This document shows positions 10,016 through 19,568 of a DNA stretch of 64,000 nucleotides, in pieces; positions within the stretch are counted from its first letter, which is position 1; every line of letters starts with the position of its first letter. The stretch is from contig NZ_OY762929.1 of assembly GCF_963666675.1 (NCBI RefSeq), positions 3,970,001-4,034,000 on the forward strand, written 5' to 3'. The notes beneath the pieces are model-generated. The model searched no databases. It saw only the letters and a program-made list of their open reading frames with translations, and was not told the DNA's origin. The translations under genes and the position numbers were made by a program. The stretch is from an uncultured Desulfobacter sp. (lineage in GTDB: Bacteria > Desulfobacterota > Desulfobacteria > Desulfobacterales > Desulfobacteraceae).

Positions 10016-10939
10016 TTATCCACTGAAAACAACCGTCAGTTGTGCACGGCGCTGGAAATTTTTCGTTGGTGACTCCATCTTGGCGGCGAAACGATGCTCT
10101 CCTGTTGAACCGATTTTAAAAATATCCGGTTTCAGGCCGTATTTCACCATTTCATGAACGACGTTGGCAGCGCGGGATGCACCCAACTCAAAATTAGATG
10201 GATATTTTGGGGTGTGGATTGGGTCCGGGTCCGCATATCCGTTGACATAGACTTTTACATCATAGGGCTTAAGGAACAGGGCCAGTTTTTTTAAAAAGGA
10301 TTTGTATTCCCTGGCCAGGGCCGCACTGCCGGAGGAAAAAAGAATCGGTAGGGTATTGTTGATCTTGGCGCAACTGCCGTCTGCAAGGACATCTACCCAG
10401 TCGCCAAGGCCGGCCTCTTTAACTGCCTGAGCAATATCTGGGAGTTGCGCCGGCACATTGGATTGGACTGTTTTTTCGGCACTATCGTTCAGCTCAGGGA
10501 TAGACGAGGCCTGAATCTGTATTTGTTTCGTTTCCCCGTTTTTTTTTCTGTCATGCATTTTCTTATAATTTTCTACGGTAATGGAAAGATGTTTTTTCTG
10601 TCGCTCAAGCTGGGAAATTTTTTTCTCTTTTGACTCGACTGATTCATGAAGTAGCTTTGGAACGCGTCTCCCGGAATCAACTATGCGATTTATTTTTATG
10701 ATCAGCCAATCAAGATCTTTGCGGGTATCCTGAATTTGTTCATTTAAAACGCTCAATTGGTTCCGGTAGCCTTCAAGTACCCTCTCAAGTTCTGAAATTG
10801 AGTACGTTTCCGGATCGGGCGCAAATGTTTGATACGCACTATTTGCAACATTGGTATAATAAAAGAGTATGAGATACAAAGGCATCAAAGCAATCACAGT
10901 CCTGCCTGGGAATGTAGATGTCAAAGAAAAAGTTCCCAT
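10016..10939 (-). CDS. OmpA-domain (MotB/Pal-like) coiled-coil envelope protein
   Basis: A 307-residue protein with one N-terminal hydrophobic segment (about residues 13-33), a long charged coiled coil (about 50-135) and a C-terminal OmpA-like peptidoglycan-binding domain. The latter shows the expected VNGYADPDP strand-turn, a GASRAANVV helix and RRAQLTVVF at the end. Such proteins anchor the inner or outer membrane to the cell wall. AAGGGGG precedes the ATG. It lies 59 bases after the LPP20-like gene, probably one transcript, and its 3' end touches the IS66 remnant. Exact partner unknown. Confidence 0.8.
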   Translation of the reverse strand: MGTFSLTSTFPGRTVIALMPLYLILFYYTNVANSAYQTFAPDPETYSISELERVLEGYRNQLSVLNEQIQDTRKDLDWLIIKINRIVDSGRRVPKLLHESVESKEKKISQLERQKKHLSITVENYKKMHDRKKNGETKQIQIQASSIPELNDSAEKTVQSNVPAQLPDIAQAVKEAGLGDWVDVLADGSCAKINNTLPILFSSGSAALAREYKSFLKKLALFLKPYDVKVYVNGYADPDPIHTPKYPSNFELGASRAANVVHEMVKYGLKPDIFKIGSTGEHRFAAKMESPTKNFQRRAQLTVVFSG

Positions 10940-10998
10940 GCGTCCCCCTTGTTAAATTCTGTTGAATTAAAAGCCGTTCTGGGCCAGGTATTGAACGA

Positions 10999-11472
10999 TC
11001 AGCTATTATCTGCAATGCCCACAGGCAACCAGACCATGCCTCTTTTCAAAAACTGAACTCTCAATCTCAACCGAGCCTCTGTAATACCATAATCTACCTG
11101 GGTAATCTCCATCACTTCCGCTCCCCGTAACCAGGATTGGGTCTGTACCTGGATTGTATCCTGGTGTACCGAGCCCCTGCCCGCTTTCGTGTAAGCGTCC
11201 ACATAAACGCCACGTACTTTTTCAACCAATATCCGATATCCATCGGCAACTGCCGCGCGCTCGGCCATGAGTATTGCTTCGCCTTTTGTTAAAGCATTTT
11301 CAGGCTCAAGCCCTTTTCCCGTCGCCTGGAACGTGACTACTTTGTGATTGAACACATTATTTGCAGAAGAATCAAGAACGCCCCCAGATCCTCCGACAGC
11401 TAAATTAATACTACCGCACCCCACAAACATTAAAACACTTAAACATGCTGAAAAAGCCAATAATTTCTTCAT
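10999..11472 (-). CDS. LPP20-family lipoprotein
   Basis: A 157-residue lipoprotein. The signal peptide ends in the lipobox MFVGC, with the lipidated Cys at residue 19. The mature part holds the LPP20 pattern: ATGKGLEPENALTKGEAILM, AERAAVADGYRILVEKVRGV, then VRLRVQF-like strands. Family members are outer-membrane lipoproteins related to flagellar or surface factors, with no proven enzyme activity. GGAGAAA precedes the ATG. It is the first gene of a two-gene unit with the downstream OmpA-domain protein. Confidence 0.8.
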   Translation of the reverse strand: MKKLLAFSACLSVLMFVGCGSINLAVGGSGGVLDSSANNVFNHKVVTFQATGKGLEPENALTKGEAILMAERAAVADGYRILVEKVRGVYVDAYTKAGRGSVHQDTIQVQTQSWLRGAEVMEITQVDYGITEARLRLRVQFLKRGMVWLPVGIADNS

Positions 11473-11661
11473 GGCAACTTTCTCCAGGCAGCAGTCAGCA
11501 GTTGTAAATTCAACGGTGTAACCATTGATTCACTTCTTGAATTCATGTTAAAAGTTAATCGTCAGCCTTGGCTGTAAACTTTAGAAACAATGATTTCTGA
11601 GTTTTAAAGTTTAAATATATTAAATATAGCCAAGATCCCTACACCGAAAACGGACAACTAA

Positions 11662-12252
11662 ATGCAATCTAATTCAAAAACTCATTTAAAACGACATTCA
11701 ATATCCATACCGTATTTCATAAAAAAAAATACCCGGCTGTTCACTGCAAGTCTGATTCTGGTTCTGATATGCTTACAACCCTTGGTGGCTGAGGATCTTA
11801 ACGACATCTCCACCTATTACATTCGATTCGATATTAAAAGTTCCAGTCATCGGATTACCGAGGGAAAACTGACAATGGTACCGGCACATGGTGCGTTCAG
11901 GGCGGCAAATTTTTCTTATTTTCCCATATCCGGCATCATTAAAGCGCTTCCCCAGGAGGCGAACCAGACCATTGAGGCTAAAATAAAACAAAATGCCTTT
12001 ATGCAACTACTAGAGCAAAAGGGATTAAAATCGGTAAAGACCTTCAATAATGATACGATTGTCAGCTATGAAGGCTGCGTTCAACTACCGATTGCATTAT
12101 ACATTTCATCTTATGACGTTGAGAATAAAGGTTTTCCGTATTCTGCCAAAATCCTTTTCAGCCCGTTAAGCTTCCCGGATCAGTGGGAGTCATTACACCG
12201 CCGGTTCAAAATTAAAAAACTTCTTGATAATTTTTTCCTTTTCTTTAAATAG
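11662..12252 (+). CDS. Exported protein of unknown function
   Basis: A 196-residue protein not recognised as any family. Residues 1-43 look like a long signal sequence (basic stretch, then LFTASLILVLICLQPLVAED). The mature part is predicted mixed beta/alpha with aromatic-rich segments. No cysteine pair or catalytic motif stands out. No clear ribosome site precedes the ATG. It ends 16 bases before the dacB-like start on the same strand, so the two are likely co-transcribed; a periplasmic cell-wall related role is only inference. Confidence 0.6.
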   Translation: MQSNSKTHLKRHSISIPYFIKKNTRLFTASLILVLICLQPLVAEDLNDISTYYIRFDIKSSSHRITEGKLTMVPAHGAFRAANFSYFPISGIIKALPQEANQTIEAKIKQNAFMQLLEQKGLKSVKTFNNDTIVSYEGCVQLPIALYISSYDVENKGFPYSAKILFSPLSFPDQWESLHRRFKIKKLLDNFFLFFK

Positions 12253-12268
12253 GCCTTTTAAAACCACC

Positions 12269-13498
12269 ATGAAAAATAAAACGCAACGCCGTATTTGCCA
12301 AATTATTTGGGGGCTTTTTTTGATCATATCCACACCTTTGGGTGTTTATGCTCAAACATCGGGGATTCTTTTATCCGATGATCAGGGTAAAACCATTTAT
12401 GCAAAAAATTCGGACAAGCTGTTAATTCCTGCGTCAACCTTGAAAATACTGACAAGCCTTGCGGCAATCAAAACGTTAAGCCCTGATTTCCGTTTCCAGA
12501 CCTGGGCATATTACGACCAAACGACATGTGACCTTTACCTTAAAGGCTTTGGAGATCCTCTATTTATCTCCGAGGAGATCAGCAAGTTTGCCGATCAAAT
12601 TTCACACCATCTTTTCAAACAGGTATCCAAAGGACTTATTTCATCGGCTGTTATTCGAAATATAATTGTGGACCAAACATATTTTGCCTCCCAAATCACG
12701 ATTCCCGGGGCCGGATCATCCAGCAATCCCTATGACGCAACAAACGGAGCGTTGTGTGCCAATTTCAACACCATATTCTTAAAATGGGACAGCCGGAACA
12801 GGCAATATATTTCTGCTGAAAAGCAAACACCATTTCCGGACATCCTGGCACAGCAAATCAGGCCTAAATCAAAAAAAACTGACAGGGTTCTGCTGTCCTA
12901 TGAACTTCGCCAAAAATATCCGGGCATACTGATGCACGTTTTTCTTAAAAAATCCGGGATTCAAATTACAGGTTCAGTCCGAACTGGTATATTTACAGAT
13001 CCCGGCAAAGATTGCATTGTTCACATATCCTCTTTCAGCCTGGCGGACATTATTAGAAAGCTGCTGCAGTATTCAAATAACTTTATTGCCAACCAGCTTA
13101 TGCTGGCCATGGGGGCCCGCACATACGGACCTCAGGCCACCCTTGAAAAAGGAACGACCGTCCTGAATGAATTTGCAAAAAAGACGTTGGGGTTAAAAAA
13201 TATTTCAATCATGGAAGGATCAGGGCTGTCCCGGCGCAACCAATTGACGCCTGCCCAGATGAGGGATATTCTTATTGCTTTTATGCCCTGGTATGAACTT
13301 TTAAGAAGAGATGGAAATGAATTTTATAAAACCGGCACACTTTCAGATGTTAGATGCCGTGCGGGTTTTATTCATGGCAAAGATAACCGGCTTTATCCAT
13401 TTGTGATCATGCTGAATCAAACCAACACAGGTTATGACGCTATCAGGCGAATGCTCAAAAAAAAGGTATCACAGTCGCGTGGGGATTCAATCCCTTGA
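12269..13498 (+). CDS. dacB: D-alanyl-D-alanine carboxypeptidase/endopeptidase, PBP4 type (peptidase S13)
   Basis: A protein of about 409 residues with signal peptide (to VYAQ near residue 30). The three penicillin-binding motifs are in order: PASTLK (nucleophile Ser in SxxK), YSNNFIANQL (SxN) and FYKTGTL (KTG). S13 enzymes trim or cleave peptidoglycan peptides in the periplasm. This one is shorter than E. coli PBP4 (477), meaning a reduced insert region. ATG at 12269 was chosen because it directly starts the signal peptide; an upstream in-frame start would overlap the previous gene. The 3' end overlaps the converging folE2 gene by 12 bases. Confidence 0.9.
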   Translation: MKNKTQRRICQIIWGLFLIISTPLGVYAQTSGILLSDDQGKTIYAKNSDKLLIPASTLKILTSLAAIKTLSPDFRFQTWAYYDQTTCDLYLKGFGDPLFISEEISKFADQISHHLFKQVSKGLISSAVIRNIIVDQTYFASQITIPGAGSSSNPYDATNGALCANFNTIFLKWDSRNRQYISAEKQTPFPDILAQQIRPKSKKTDRVLLSYELRQKYPGILMHVFLKKSGIQITGSVRTGIFTDPGKDCIVHISSFSLADIIRKLLQYSNNFIANQLMLAMGARTYGPQATLEKGTTVLNEFAKKTLGLKNISIMEGSGLSRRNQLTPAQMRDILIAFMPWYELLRRDGNEFYKTGTLSDVRCRAGFIHGKDNRLYPFVIMLNQTNTGYDAIRRMLKKKVSQSRGDSIP

Positions 13499-14266
13499 AT
13501 GTTCGATATACGCATACGCGCTGTGATTATGAATGGATTCAAAATTTTCGGCACTGACGGAAAACCAGGTGATGTTTGCATCTTCGATAAGCGCCTTGGC
13601 CACATCCCGTACAATGTCTTCGACAAACTTGGGATTATTGTATGCTTTTTCCGTGACATACTTTTCATCTGCCCGCTTCAGCACGGAATAGATATCGCAG
13701 GATGCCGCTTTTTCAACCAGATCGACAATTTCTTCGATCCAGATAAATTTATGGAACCTGGCCGCAACCAGCACCTCACCCCGCTGATTGTGGGCACCAT
13801 ACTCTGAAATTTCTTTGGAGCAGGGGCACACTGATGTAACAGGGACCGCCACTTTTAATACCAAGTCCGCTTTTTTCCCGTTATTGGAAGATCCGACAAT
13901 CGTGCAATTATAGTTCATCAGCCCCTTGGATTGGGTGCAGGGAGATGTTTTTTCTATAAAATAAGGGAATGAGATTTCAATGTGTGCAGACTTTGCCCCT
14001 AGAGAGGACTTCATATCTTCAAGAATGCTGGTCAGCGAATCAAGAGACACCGGTGTATTGACGGTATGCAGCAATTCCACAAAACGGCTCATGTGGGTAC
14101 CTTTACACTGATGAGGTAAATCCACATACATATTCACTTCAGCCACCGTGGACTGGGATCCCTTTGCCTTATCCCGCACAATTACCGGGTGTTTCAGCCC
14201 CTTAATGCCGACTTTATCGATGGGGATATTTCTAAAATCGGGCTGATTCTGCATATCAATCAACAT
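13487..14266 (-). CDS. folE2: GTP cyclohydrolase IB (FolE2)
   Basis: A 259-residue protein of the FolE2 family. It converts GTP to dihydroneopterin triphosphate, the first step of folate or queuosine-type precursors, with a metal other than obligate zinc. Diagnostic segments: VDLPHQCKGTHMSRFVELL (metal-ligand Cys), the VPVTSVCPCSKEIS region and YGAHNQRGEV. Length fits. The start overlaps the ttcA stop by seven bases, so it is the last gene of the lon-to-folE2 run and is probably coupled translationally. Confidence 0.95.
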   Translation of the reverse strand: MLIDMQNQPDFRNIPIDKVGIKGLKHPVIVRDKAKGSQSTVAEVNMYVDLPHQCKGTHMSRFVELLHTVNTPVSLDSLTSILEDMKSSLGAKSAHIEISFPYFIEKTSPCTQSKGLMNYNCTIVGSSNNGKKADLVLKVAVPVTSVCPCSKEISEYGAHNQRGEVLVAARFHKFIWIEEIVDLVEKAASCDIYSVLKRADEKYVTEKAYNNPKFVEDIVRDVAKALIEDANITWFSVSAENFESIHNHSAYAYIEHSRD

Positions 14267-15006
14267 GGCATCTCTAAAAGATAATCAGTGGCGATGTTAC
14301 CCATTGCCCTGAATATATTCCCTTTTATATGGTTGTTCTGCCGGTACATTCTTTCGAGCATATCTGCAACATCCTGCCTTTTCGTGTAACCGGCGCTTGG
14401 GCATGTATTAACAAATCCAGGCAGATCACAACCCTGTGCAAACTTGTTAATCTCATGTTTTTCAATATATGACAAAGGCCTGATGATATCAAAATTTCCG
14501 TCGAAAAATGATTGATTGGGCTTCATTGTGCCAATCTTGCCTGCGTAAAAAATATTAATGAACAATGTTTCAATCAAATCATCTTTGTTGTGCCCCAGGG
14601 CAAGTTTTTTACACCCATGTTCCCGGGCCAGTTCGAACAGCCGTTTACGCCGTAGTCTGCTGCACAAAAAACAAGGATTTTCCTTGTTTTCATCGGAATG
14701 GGCAATTCTGCCGTAATCTGTTTCTTCCACCACCAACCCCTGATGCTCACCCTTATATCTTTCATTGATATGCGACGCCAGTTCTTTAACAAAAGAGTTG
14801 TCAAATCCCGGATCTATGTAGGCAGGCACAAGTTCAAATGTAACAGGGGCTTTTTTCTTCAGGGAAACAAGAAGATGGAAAAGGGCTAAACTGTCTTTTC
14901 CCCCGGAGACCCCCACCAGTATCCGGTCGTTATTTTCGATCATCCGCCAGTCATGAATCGCCTTGCCAAGCAAATGCATGAGACGTTTTGTCAGCCCTTT
15001 ACCCAA
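14260..15006 (-). CDS. ttcA: TtcA-like tRNA 2-thiocytidine synthetase (PP-loop ATPase)
   Basis: A 248-residue PP-loop protein: GVSGGKDSLALFHLL near residue 35, a central CFLCSRLRRKRLF with the CxxC that binds an iron-sulfur cluster in TtcA, and ALGHNKDDLIETLFINIFY. The family thiolates cytidine 32 in tRNA. Length is shorter than E. coli TtcA (311) but usual for deltaproteobacterial versions. A related TtcA/TtuA paralogue with another target base cannot be excluded. Six bases separate it from rpoZ upstream. Confidence 0.85.
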   Translation of the reverse strand: MGKGLTKRLMHLLGKAIHDWRMIENNDRILVGVSGGKDSLALFHLLVSLKKKAPVTFELVPAYIDPGFDNSFVKELASHINERYKGEHQGLVVEETDYGRIAHSDENKENPCFLCSRLRRKRLFELAREHGCKKLALGHNKDDLIETLFINIFYAGKIGTMKPNQSFFDGNFDIIRPLSYIEKHEINKFAQGCDLPGFVNTCPSAGYTKRQDVADMLERMYRQNNHIKGNIFRAMGNIATDYLLEMPC

Positions 15007-15012
15007 AACTAA

Positions 15013-15222
15013 TTATTCGTTGTCAGCCTCAGGATCTTTCTTGACAACGATCCGGTTAGCGGCAATTTCACGCAAAACGGTGACAACATCTTCGTTTTTA
15101 GAGGAGGGTACAAGAAAATCAGCCCCTTCCCTGACCTGGCGAATCCGTTTGGCTGCCAGGTGTACAAGCGTGAAGCGGTTATCTACATTTTTCAAACAAT
15201 CTTCAATGGTTACACGTGCCAC
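15013..15222 (-). CDS. rpoZ: RNA polymerase omega subunit
   Basis: A 69-residue protein beginning MARVTIEDCLKNVDNRFTLV, followed by LAAKRIRQV, the omega signature. Omega helps assemble the beta-prime subunit of RNA polymerase and contributes to ppGpp sensing in many bacteria. The C-terminal tail is acidic as usual. It lies 48 bases after greA and 6 before ttcA, in a transcription/RNA-flavoured run. Confidence 0.95.
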   Translation of the reverse strand: MARVTIEDCLKNVDNRFTLVHLAAKRIRQVREGADFLVPSSKNEDVVTVLREIAANRIVVKKDPEADNE

Positions 15223-15270
15223 AGCACTTTCCTTTCTAAAATTTACTGCCGTATCAAGAACTCGAAAAAA

Positions 15271-15738
15271 TCAGAGAATACCAACGACTTCATAAACCCG
15301 TTTTCCGCCCGGTGCCTGAACTATGGCCTCTTCACCCAACTCTTTTCCAATCAGAGCGGAACCAAGGGGTGACGTAACGGAAATTTTGCCTTTTTTTATA
15401 TCCGCTTCATCCTCACCGACAATCATGTACTCTTGTTCTTCTTCGGTATCCAGATTCTCCACAAGAACCCGACTGGCAAACCGAATGACATCCTTGGGTA
15501 CAGAGTTGGGATCAATTACTTTGGCCTTTCCGATTTTATAGGAAAGTTCACCGATCCTGCCTTCAATAAAAGACTGGCGCTCTTTTGCAGCATGATATTC
15601 GGCATTCTCAGACAGGTCTCCATGTGCCCTGGCCACTTCAATGGCTTTGATTATCTCAGGACGATCCACGGTTTTCAGTTTTTCCAGTTCTTTTTTCAAG
15701 GCCGCAAAGCCTTGTGTCGTTACAGGTATCTGGTCCAA
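15271..15738 (-). CDS. greA: Transcription elongation factor GreA
   Basis: A 155-residue GreA. The N-terminal coiled coil carries the tip acidic pair in the family motif (ARAHGDLSENAEYHAAKERQ), and the C-terminal FKBP-like domain ends with SPLGSALIGKELGE. It rescues backtracked RNA polymerase by stimulating transcript cleavage. Full length. It sits between psd and rpoZ. Confidence 0.97.
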   Translation of the reverse strand: MDQIPVTTQGFAALKKELEKLKTVDRPEIIKAIEVARAHGDLSENAEYHAAKERQSFIEGRIGELSYKIGKAKVIDPNSVPKDVIRFASRVLVENLDTEEEQEYMIVGEDEADIKKGKISVTSPLGSALIGKELGEEAIVQAPGGKRVYEVVGIL

Positions 15739-15771
15739 AATTTAAAATTTACTCCATAGTTTTGTTTTTAA

Positions 15772-16434
15772 TTATCGCATCCGGCCGATCACGGTACTTC
15801 CGGCACTTGTTTTATCGCCAAGACCAACAAGAACGTCAAAGTCCCGGGGCAGATAAAGATCCAAACGCGATCCAAACTGAATCATACCGTATCGGTCGCC
15901 TTTATGAACTTGCTCCTGTGTCTCCACACAGTTGACAATACGCCGGGCAATCAACCCTGCGATCTGAACACACGCATAACGGCGCCCGTCTTCTGTTTTT
16001 ATTACCAACGCATTGCGCTCATTGTGAACACTAGCTTTATCAAAAGATGCGTTTACAAATTTGCCCGGATGATATTGAACTTTTTCAATTATCCCACCAA
16101 AGGGAATTCGATTGACATGAACATTGAATACATTCATGAAAATACTGACCTTCTGACAGGGCTCATCCATGTATTCACATCGATCCATGGGCTCTACAAC
16201 AATCACCTTTCCATCTGCCGGTGAAACCAGAAGATCTTTGCCTTCGGGCACCCGACGTTCCGGGTCCCGGAAAAACCAGGTAACAAAAAAGGTAAGCAAC
16301 AGCGCAAGCACACCCGTTTTCGGGAACCCAAAATAAAAAAACATCCCCGTGACAAGGATGGCTGCAACAACGTATTTAACGCCGGGCATGGCAATGGGAA
16401 GCACTGCCTTTGCCGGCCATTTAGAATTATCCAT
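15772..16434 (-). CDS. psd: Phosphatidylserine decarboxylase, short (archaeal-type) form
   Basis: A 220-residue proenzyme with one or two N-terminal membrane segments (residues about 20-55). The decarboxylase domain contains VSPADGKVIVVE, NVFNVHVNRIPFGG and the C-terminal self-cleavage motif GST (in SAGSTVIGRM), where the Ser becomes the pyruvoyl group. It makes phosphatidylethanolamine at the inner membrane. The partner pssA, often adjacent to this short form, is absent here; the neighbours are tsaB and greA. Confidence 0.93.
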   Translation of the reverse strand: MDNSKWPAKAVLPIAMPGVKYVVAAILVTGMFFYFGFPKTGVLALLLTFFVTWFFRDPERRVPEGKDLLVSPADGKVIVVEPMDRCEYMDEPCQKVSIFMNVFNVHVNRIPFGGIIEKVQYHPGKFVNASFDKASVHNERNALVIKTEDGRRYACVQIAGLIARRIVNCVETQEQVHKGDRYGMIQFGSRLDLYLPRDFDVLVGLGDKTSAGSTVIGRMR

Positions 16435-16497
16435 ATTTTTTTACCTAATAGAGCTTAGCCACAACCTAACATTTATATCAAGTATGCCGATATCTTG

Positions 16498-17193
16498 TCA
16501 AGCACCTGTTTTCTCTTCGAAATGGATCTGGGCATCGGATTTTCTAAGATAAACCGGTTTCAGGGGATGATCCTCAAAACCAAACACACCGACTCCGGAC
16601 ATCCCGGAAACCACCAGTGCGCTGGCGCTGACTCCGTCCATGGCCGGGGAAGAAAACAGAGCCCTGCCCCCTGTTCTGCCGGCAATTTTTTCCCGGTATA
16701 CCTTTGATCCCGAGCCCACGAACAGCGCTTCCGGACCGGCCTGATCAACGGCAGTCTCAGGAAGACATACCATTTCCGGCCCCTTTTGAATAAGCCGACC
16801 ATGTTGGAATTGATACACGGCAGAATATACTTCATTGCGCCGGGCATCCATCATCACACACACAGGCGCTTGTGAATGACAGAACCTGAATGCAATACCG
16901 TCAAGGCTGGAGACCCCGGCACAGGGTTTCGATACCGCCCGGGCCAGCCCCTTAACCATGCTGATGCCGATGCGAAGCCCGGTAAAGCTGCCGGGACCCT
17001 TGGCTGCAATGAATCCATCTATCCGGTTGACGCTCATCCCGTCCCTGCTCTCAACGGCCTGCTCAATCATGGGCAGCAATCCCTTTGAATGGGTCTGCCG
17101 ACTGAACAGGCTGGACTCAAAAACAAGATTACCACCTTCGAACAGAGCCATGCTTGCGCCCTGCTCTGCCGTACTCAGGGCAAAAAGGTACAT
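16498..17193 (-). CDS. tsaB: TsaB, tRNA t6A modification subunit
   Basis: A 231-residue ASKHA-fold protein: ALSTAEQGASMALFEGG at the N terminus, THSKGLLPMIEQ, and GPGSFTGLRIGISMVKGLA, the TsaB signature near residue 70. It scaffolds TsaD in threonylcarbamoyl-adenosine formation at tRNA position 37. Its ATG shares one base with the lon stop (TAATG), which implies coupled translation. The tsaD, tsaC and tsaE partners are not in the window. Confidence 0.93.
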   Translation of the reverse strand: MYLFALSTAEQGASMALFEGGNLVFESSLFSRQTHSKGLLPMIEQAVESRDGMSVNRIDGFIAAKGPGSFTGLRIGISMVKGLARAVSKPCAGVSSLDGIAFRFCHSQAPVCVMMDARRNEVYSAVYQFQHGRLIQKGPEMVCLPETAVDQAGPEALFVGSGSKVYREKIAGRTGGRALFSSPAMDGVSASALVVSGMSGVGVFGFEDHPLKPVYLRKSDAQIHFEEKTGA

Positions 17194-19568
17194 TATTCCT
17201 CTTCCAAAGCAATATCCAGAACTTCCCTGACATCCTTCACACAGATGAACGCCAGCTTGGATTTGACGGATTTCGGGATATCATGGAGATCTTTTTTATT
17301 TTTCTCCGGAATAATTACGGTCTTAATACCCGCCCTTAAAGCGCCCAATGCCTTTTCTTTGAGACCGCCGATGGGCAACACCCTGCCCCGCAGGGAAATC
17401 TCACCGGTCATACCGACCTTGTTGTTAACTTTTTTACCGGTAAAAGCAGACACAAGGGCTGTAGTAATGGCAATGCCGGCCGATGGACCATCCTTGGGAA
17501 TGGCACCGGCGGGGACATGGATATGGATGTCATTGGCGTCAAAATCGTCTTTATTTATTCCGAGCGCCGCCTGGTTGGCTTTGGTATAAGTCAATGCCGC
17601 CCTTGCAGACTCCTGCATCACCTCACCGATCTGGCCTGTGAGCTGCAACTCGCCTTTACCTGGAAATAAAGAGGTTTCGATATACAGATGCTCGCCGCCC
17701 ACTTCGGTCCATGCAAGACCTGTGGCCAACCCCACCTGACTCTCTTCCTGATCCATTTCATTTATATAATGCGGCGGCCCAAGGTACTTGGTTAAATTCT
17801 GGCAGGTCACGGCAAACCGCCCCTTTTGACCTTCAGCAATCTGGCGGGCAATTTTACGACACACCGAATCCAGTTTTCTTTCAAGCCCCCTGAGGCCTGC
17901 CTCCAGGGTATATTCCGAAACAATGGACTCTATGGCATTGGGGCTGAAATGAATGGCGCGCCGGATCAGCCCATTGTCTTTAAGCTTTCTGGGTAAAAGA
18001 TGCTGTTTTGCAATGACCACTTTTTCCTGGCGGGTGTATCCGCTAAGATGGATCAACTCCATCCTGTCAAGCAGGGCCGAAGGAATGGTGTCGGCCATAT
18101 TTGCCGTCAAAACAAACAACACATCGGACAGGTCAAAGGGCATATTCAGGTAATGATCCGAGAATTCGGTGTTTTGTTCAGGATCCAATGCCTCCAGAAG
18201 TGCGGATGACGGGTCTCCCCTGAAATCATTTCCCAGTTTATCAATTTCATCGAGCATAAACACCGGATTTTTTGTGCCGCATTGACGAAGCCCCTGTAAA
18301 ATTCTTCCAGGCATGGCGCCGATATACGTCCTTCTGTGCCCCCTGATCTCAGCCTCATCACGAATCCCACCCAAAGAGACCCGGTGAAACTTGCGCTTCA
18401 TGGCCTTGGAAATGGCCCGGCCAAGGGAGGTTTTACCCACACCCGGAGGACCGACAAAGCAGATGATCTGCCCCTTTTTCTTTGGATTGAGTTTACGCAC
18501 GCTCAAGTATTCGAGGATACGTTCCTTGGCCTTGTCCAGCCCATAATGATTCTGGTCTAAAACCTCCTGGGCCTTTTTAATGTCTAAAACATCCTTGGTG
18601 GTTTTGCTCCAGGGCAATTCAACAATGCAATCCAGATAGGTTCTGACCACAGAGGCTTCGGAAGAATCAAAATGCATCTGCTCGAGACGGGTCAACTGCT
18701 TCAGCGCCTCTTTCTCGCACTCTTCCGGCAGCTTGCATTTTTTTATTTTCTGTTTGAACTCAGCGATCTCGGCAATCTTGTCATCACTTTCCCCAAGCTC
18801 TCGGTGGATCGCTTTGACCTGTTCACGAAGATAATAATCCCTCTGGTTTTTTGAAATTTCGTCTTTGACATGGGTCTGGATTTTTGCCTGAACAGTAGAC
18901 AAATCCAGCTCCCGGGCCAAAAGATCATTGACCCGGGTTAACCGTTCGACAGCATCCGTTGTCTCCAAAAGCGACTGGGCGTCCTCGACCTTGAGATTGA
19001 GGTTGGAGGCCACCAGGTCCGCAAGCTTTCCCGGGGAGTCAATATGAGATAAAAGGTCCCCGACGTCACCGGAAAACTCCCCCTTGAGGGCCAGAAGTTT
19101 TTCGCTGTTCTCCTTGACGTTACGCATCAGGGCTTCAATTTCGATATCAATGGAATCAGGTTCAACGTCTGAAACCGTCTCCACCCGGACCTTAAAAAAA
19201 GAACGTTTTTGAACAAATTCAATAAGTTTTGCCTTGGAAATCCCCTGGACCAATGCCTTGATTCTGCCGTCGGGCATTTTGATCATCTTCTGGACCCGGG
19301 CAATGGTTCCGACATCATAGACATCCGACGGCCCCGGCTTTTCCATTTCCGAATCTTTCTGGACCGACAGAAAGACATACCGGTCAAATTCCACACACTC
19401 TTCAATGGCCTTGATGGACTTTTCCCGCCCGACAAACAAGGGAAGCAGCATATCCGTAAAGACCACCACATCCCTGACCGGCATCATGGGAATCACCTTT
19501 GGAATTTCTTCGACATTACCTTCTTTTTCGATTATTTCAATCAGATCATCTATATCTGCTTCTGCCAT
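17193..19568 (-). CDS. lon: Lon ATP-dependent protease
   Basis: A 791-residue LonA. An N-terminal substrate domain (PMMPVRDVVVFTDMLLPLFV) and a long coiled coil precede the AAA+ module with Walker A GPPGVGKTSLGRA and Walker B VFMLDEIDKLG. The C-terminal protease domain has the Ser/Lys dyad at about Ser696 (GPSAGIAI) and Lys739 (GGLKEKALGA). It degrades misfolded and regulatory proteins in the cytoplasm. AAGGAG lies 7-8 bases before the ATG. First gene of the run lon-tsaB-psd-greA-rpoZ-ttcA-folE2. Confidence 0.98.
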   Translation of the reverse strand: MAEADIDDLIEIIEKEGNVEEIPKVIPMMPVRDVVVFTDMLLPLFVGREKSIKAIEECVEFDRYVFLSVQKDSEMEKPGPSDVYDVGTIARVQKMIKMPDGRIKALVQGISKAKLIEFVQKRSFFKVRVETVSDVEPDSIDIEIEALMRNVKENSEKLLALKGEFSGDVGDLLSHIDSPGKLADLVASNLNLKVEDAQSLLETTDAVERLTRVNDLLARELDLSTVQAKIQTHVKDEISKNQRDYYLREQVKAIHRELGESDDKIAEIAEFKQKIKKCKLPEECEKEALKQLTRLEQMHFDSSEASVVRTYLDCIVELPWSKTTKDVLDIKKAQEVLDQNHYGLDKAKERILEYLSVRKLNPKKKGQIICFVGPPGVGKTSLGRAISKAMKRKFHRVSLGGIRDEAEIRGHRRTYIGAMPGRILQGLRQCGTKNPVFMLDEIDKLGNDFRGDPSSALLEALDPEQNTEFSDHYLNMPFDLSDVLFVLTANMADTIPSALLDRMELIHLSGYTRQEKVVIAKQHLLPRKLKDNGLIRRAIHFSPNAIESIVSEYTLEAGLRGLERKLDSVCRKIARQIAEGQKGRFAVTCQNLTKYLGPPHYINEMDQEESQVGLATGLAWTEVGGEHLYIETSLFPGKGELQLTGQIGEVMQESARAALTYTKANQAALGINKDDFDANDIHIHVPAGAIPKDGPSAGIAITTALVSAFTGKKVNNKVGMTGEISLRGRVLPIGGLKEKALGALRAGIKTVIIPEKNKKDLHDIPKSVKSKLAFICVKDVREVLDIALEEE

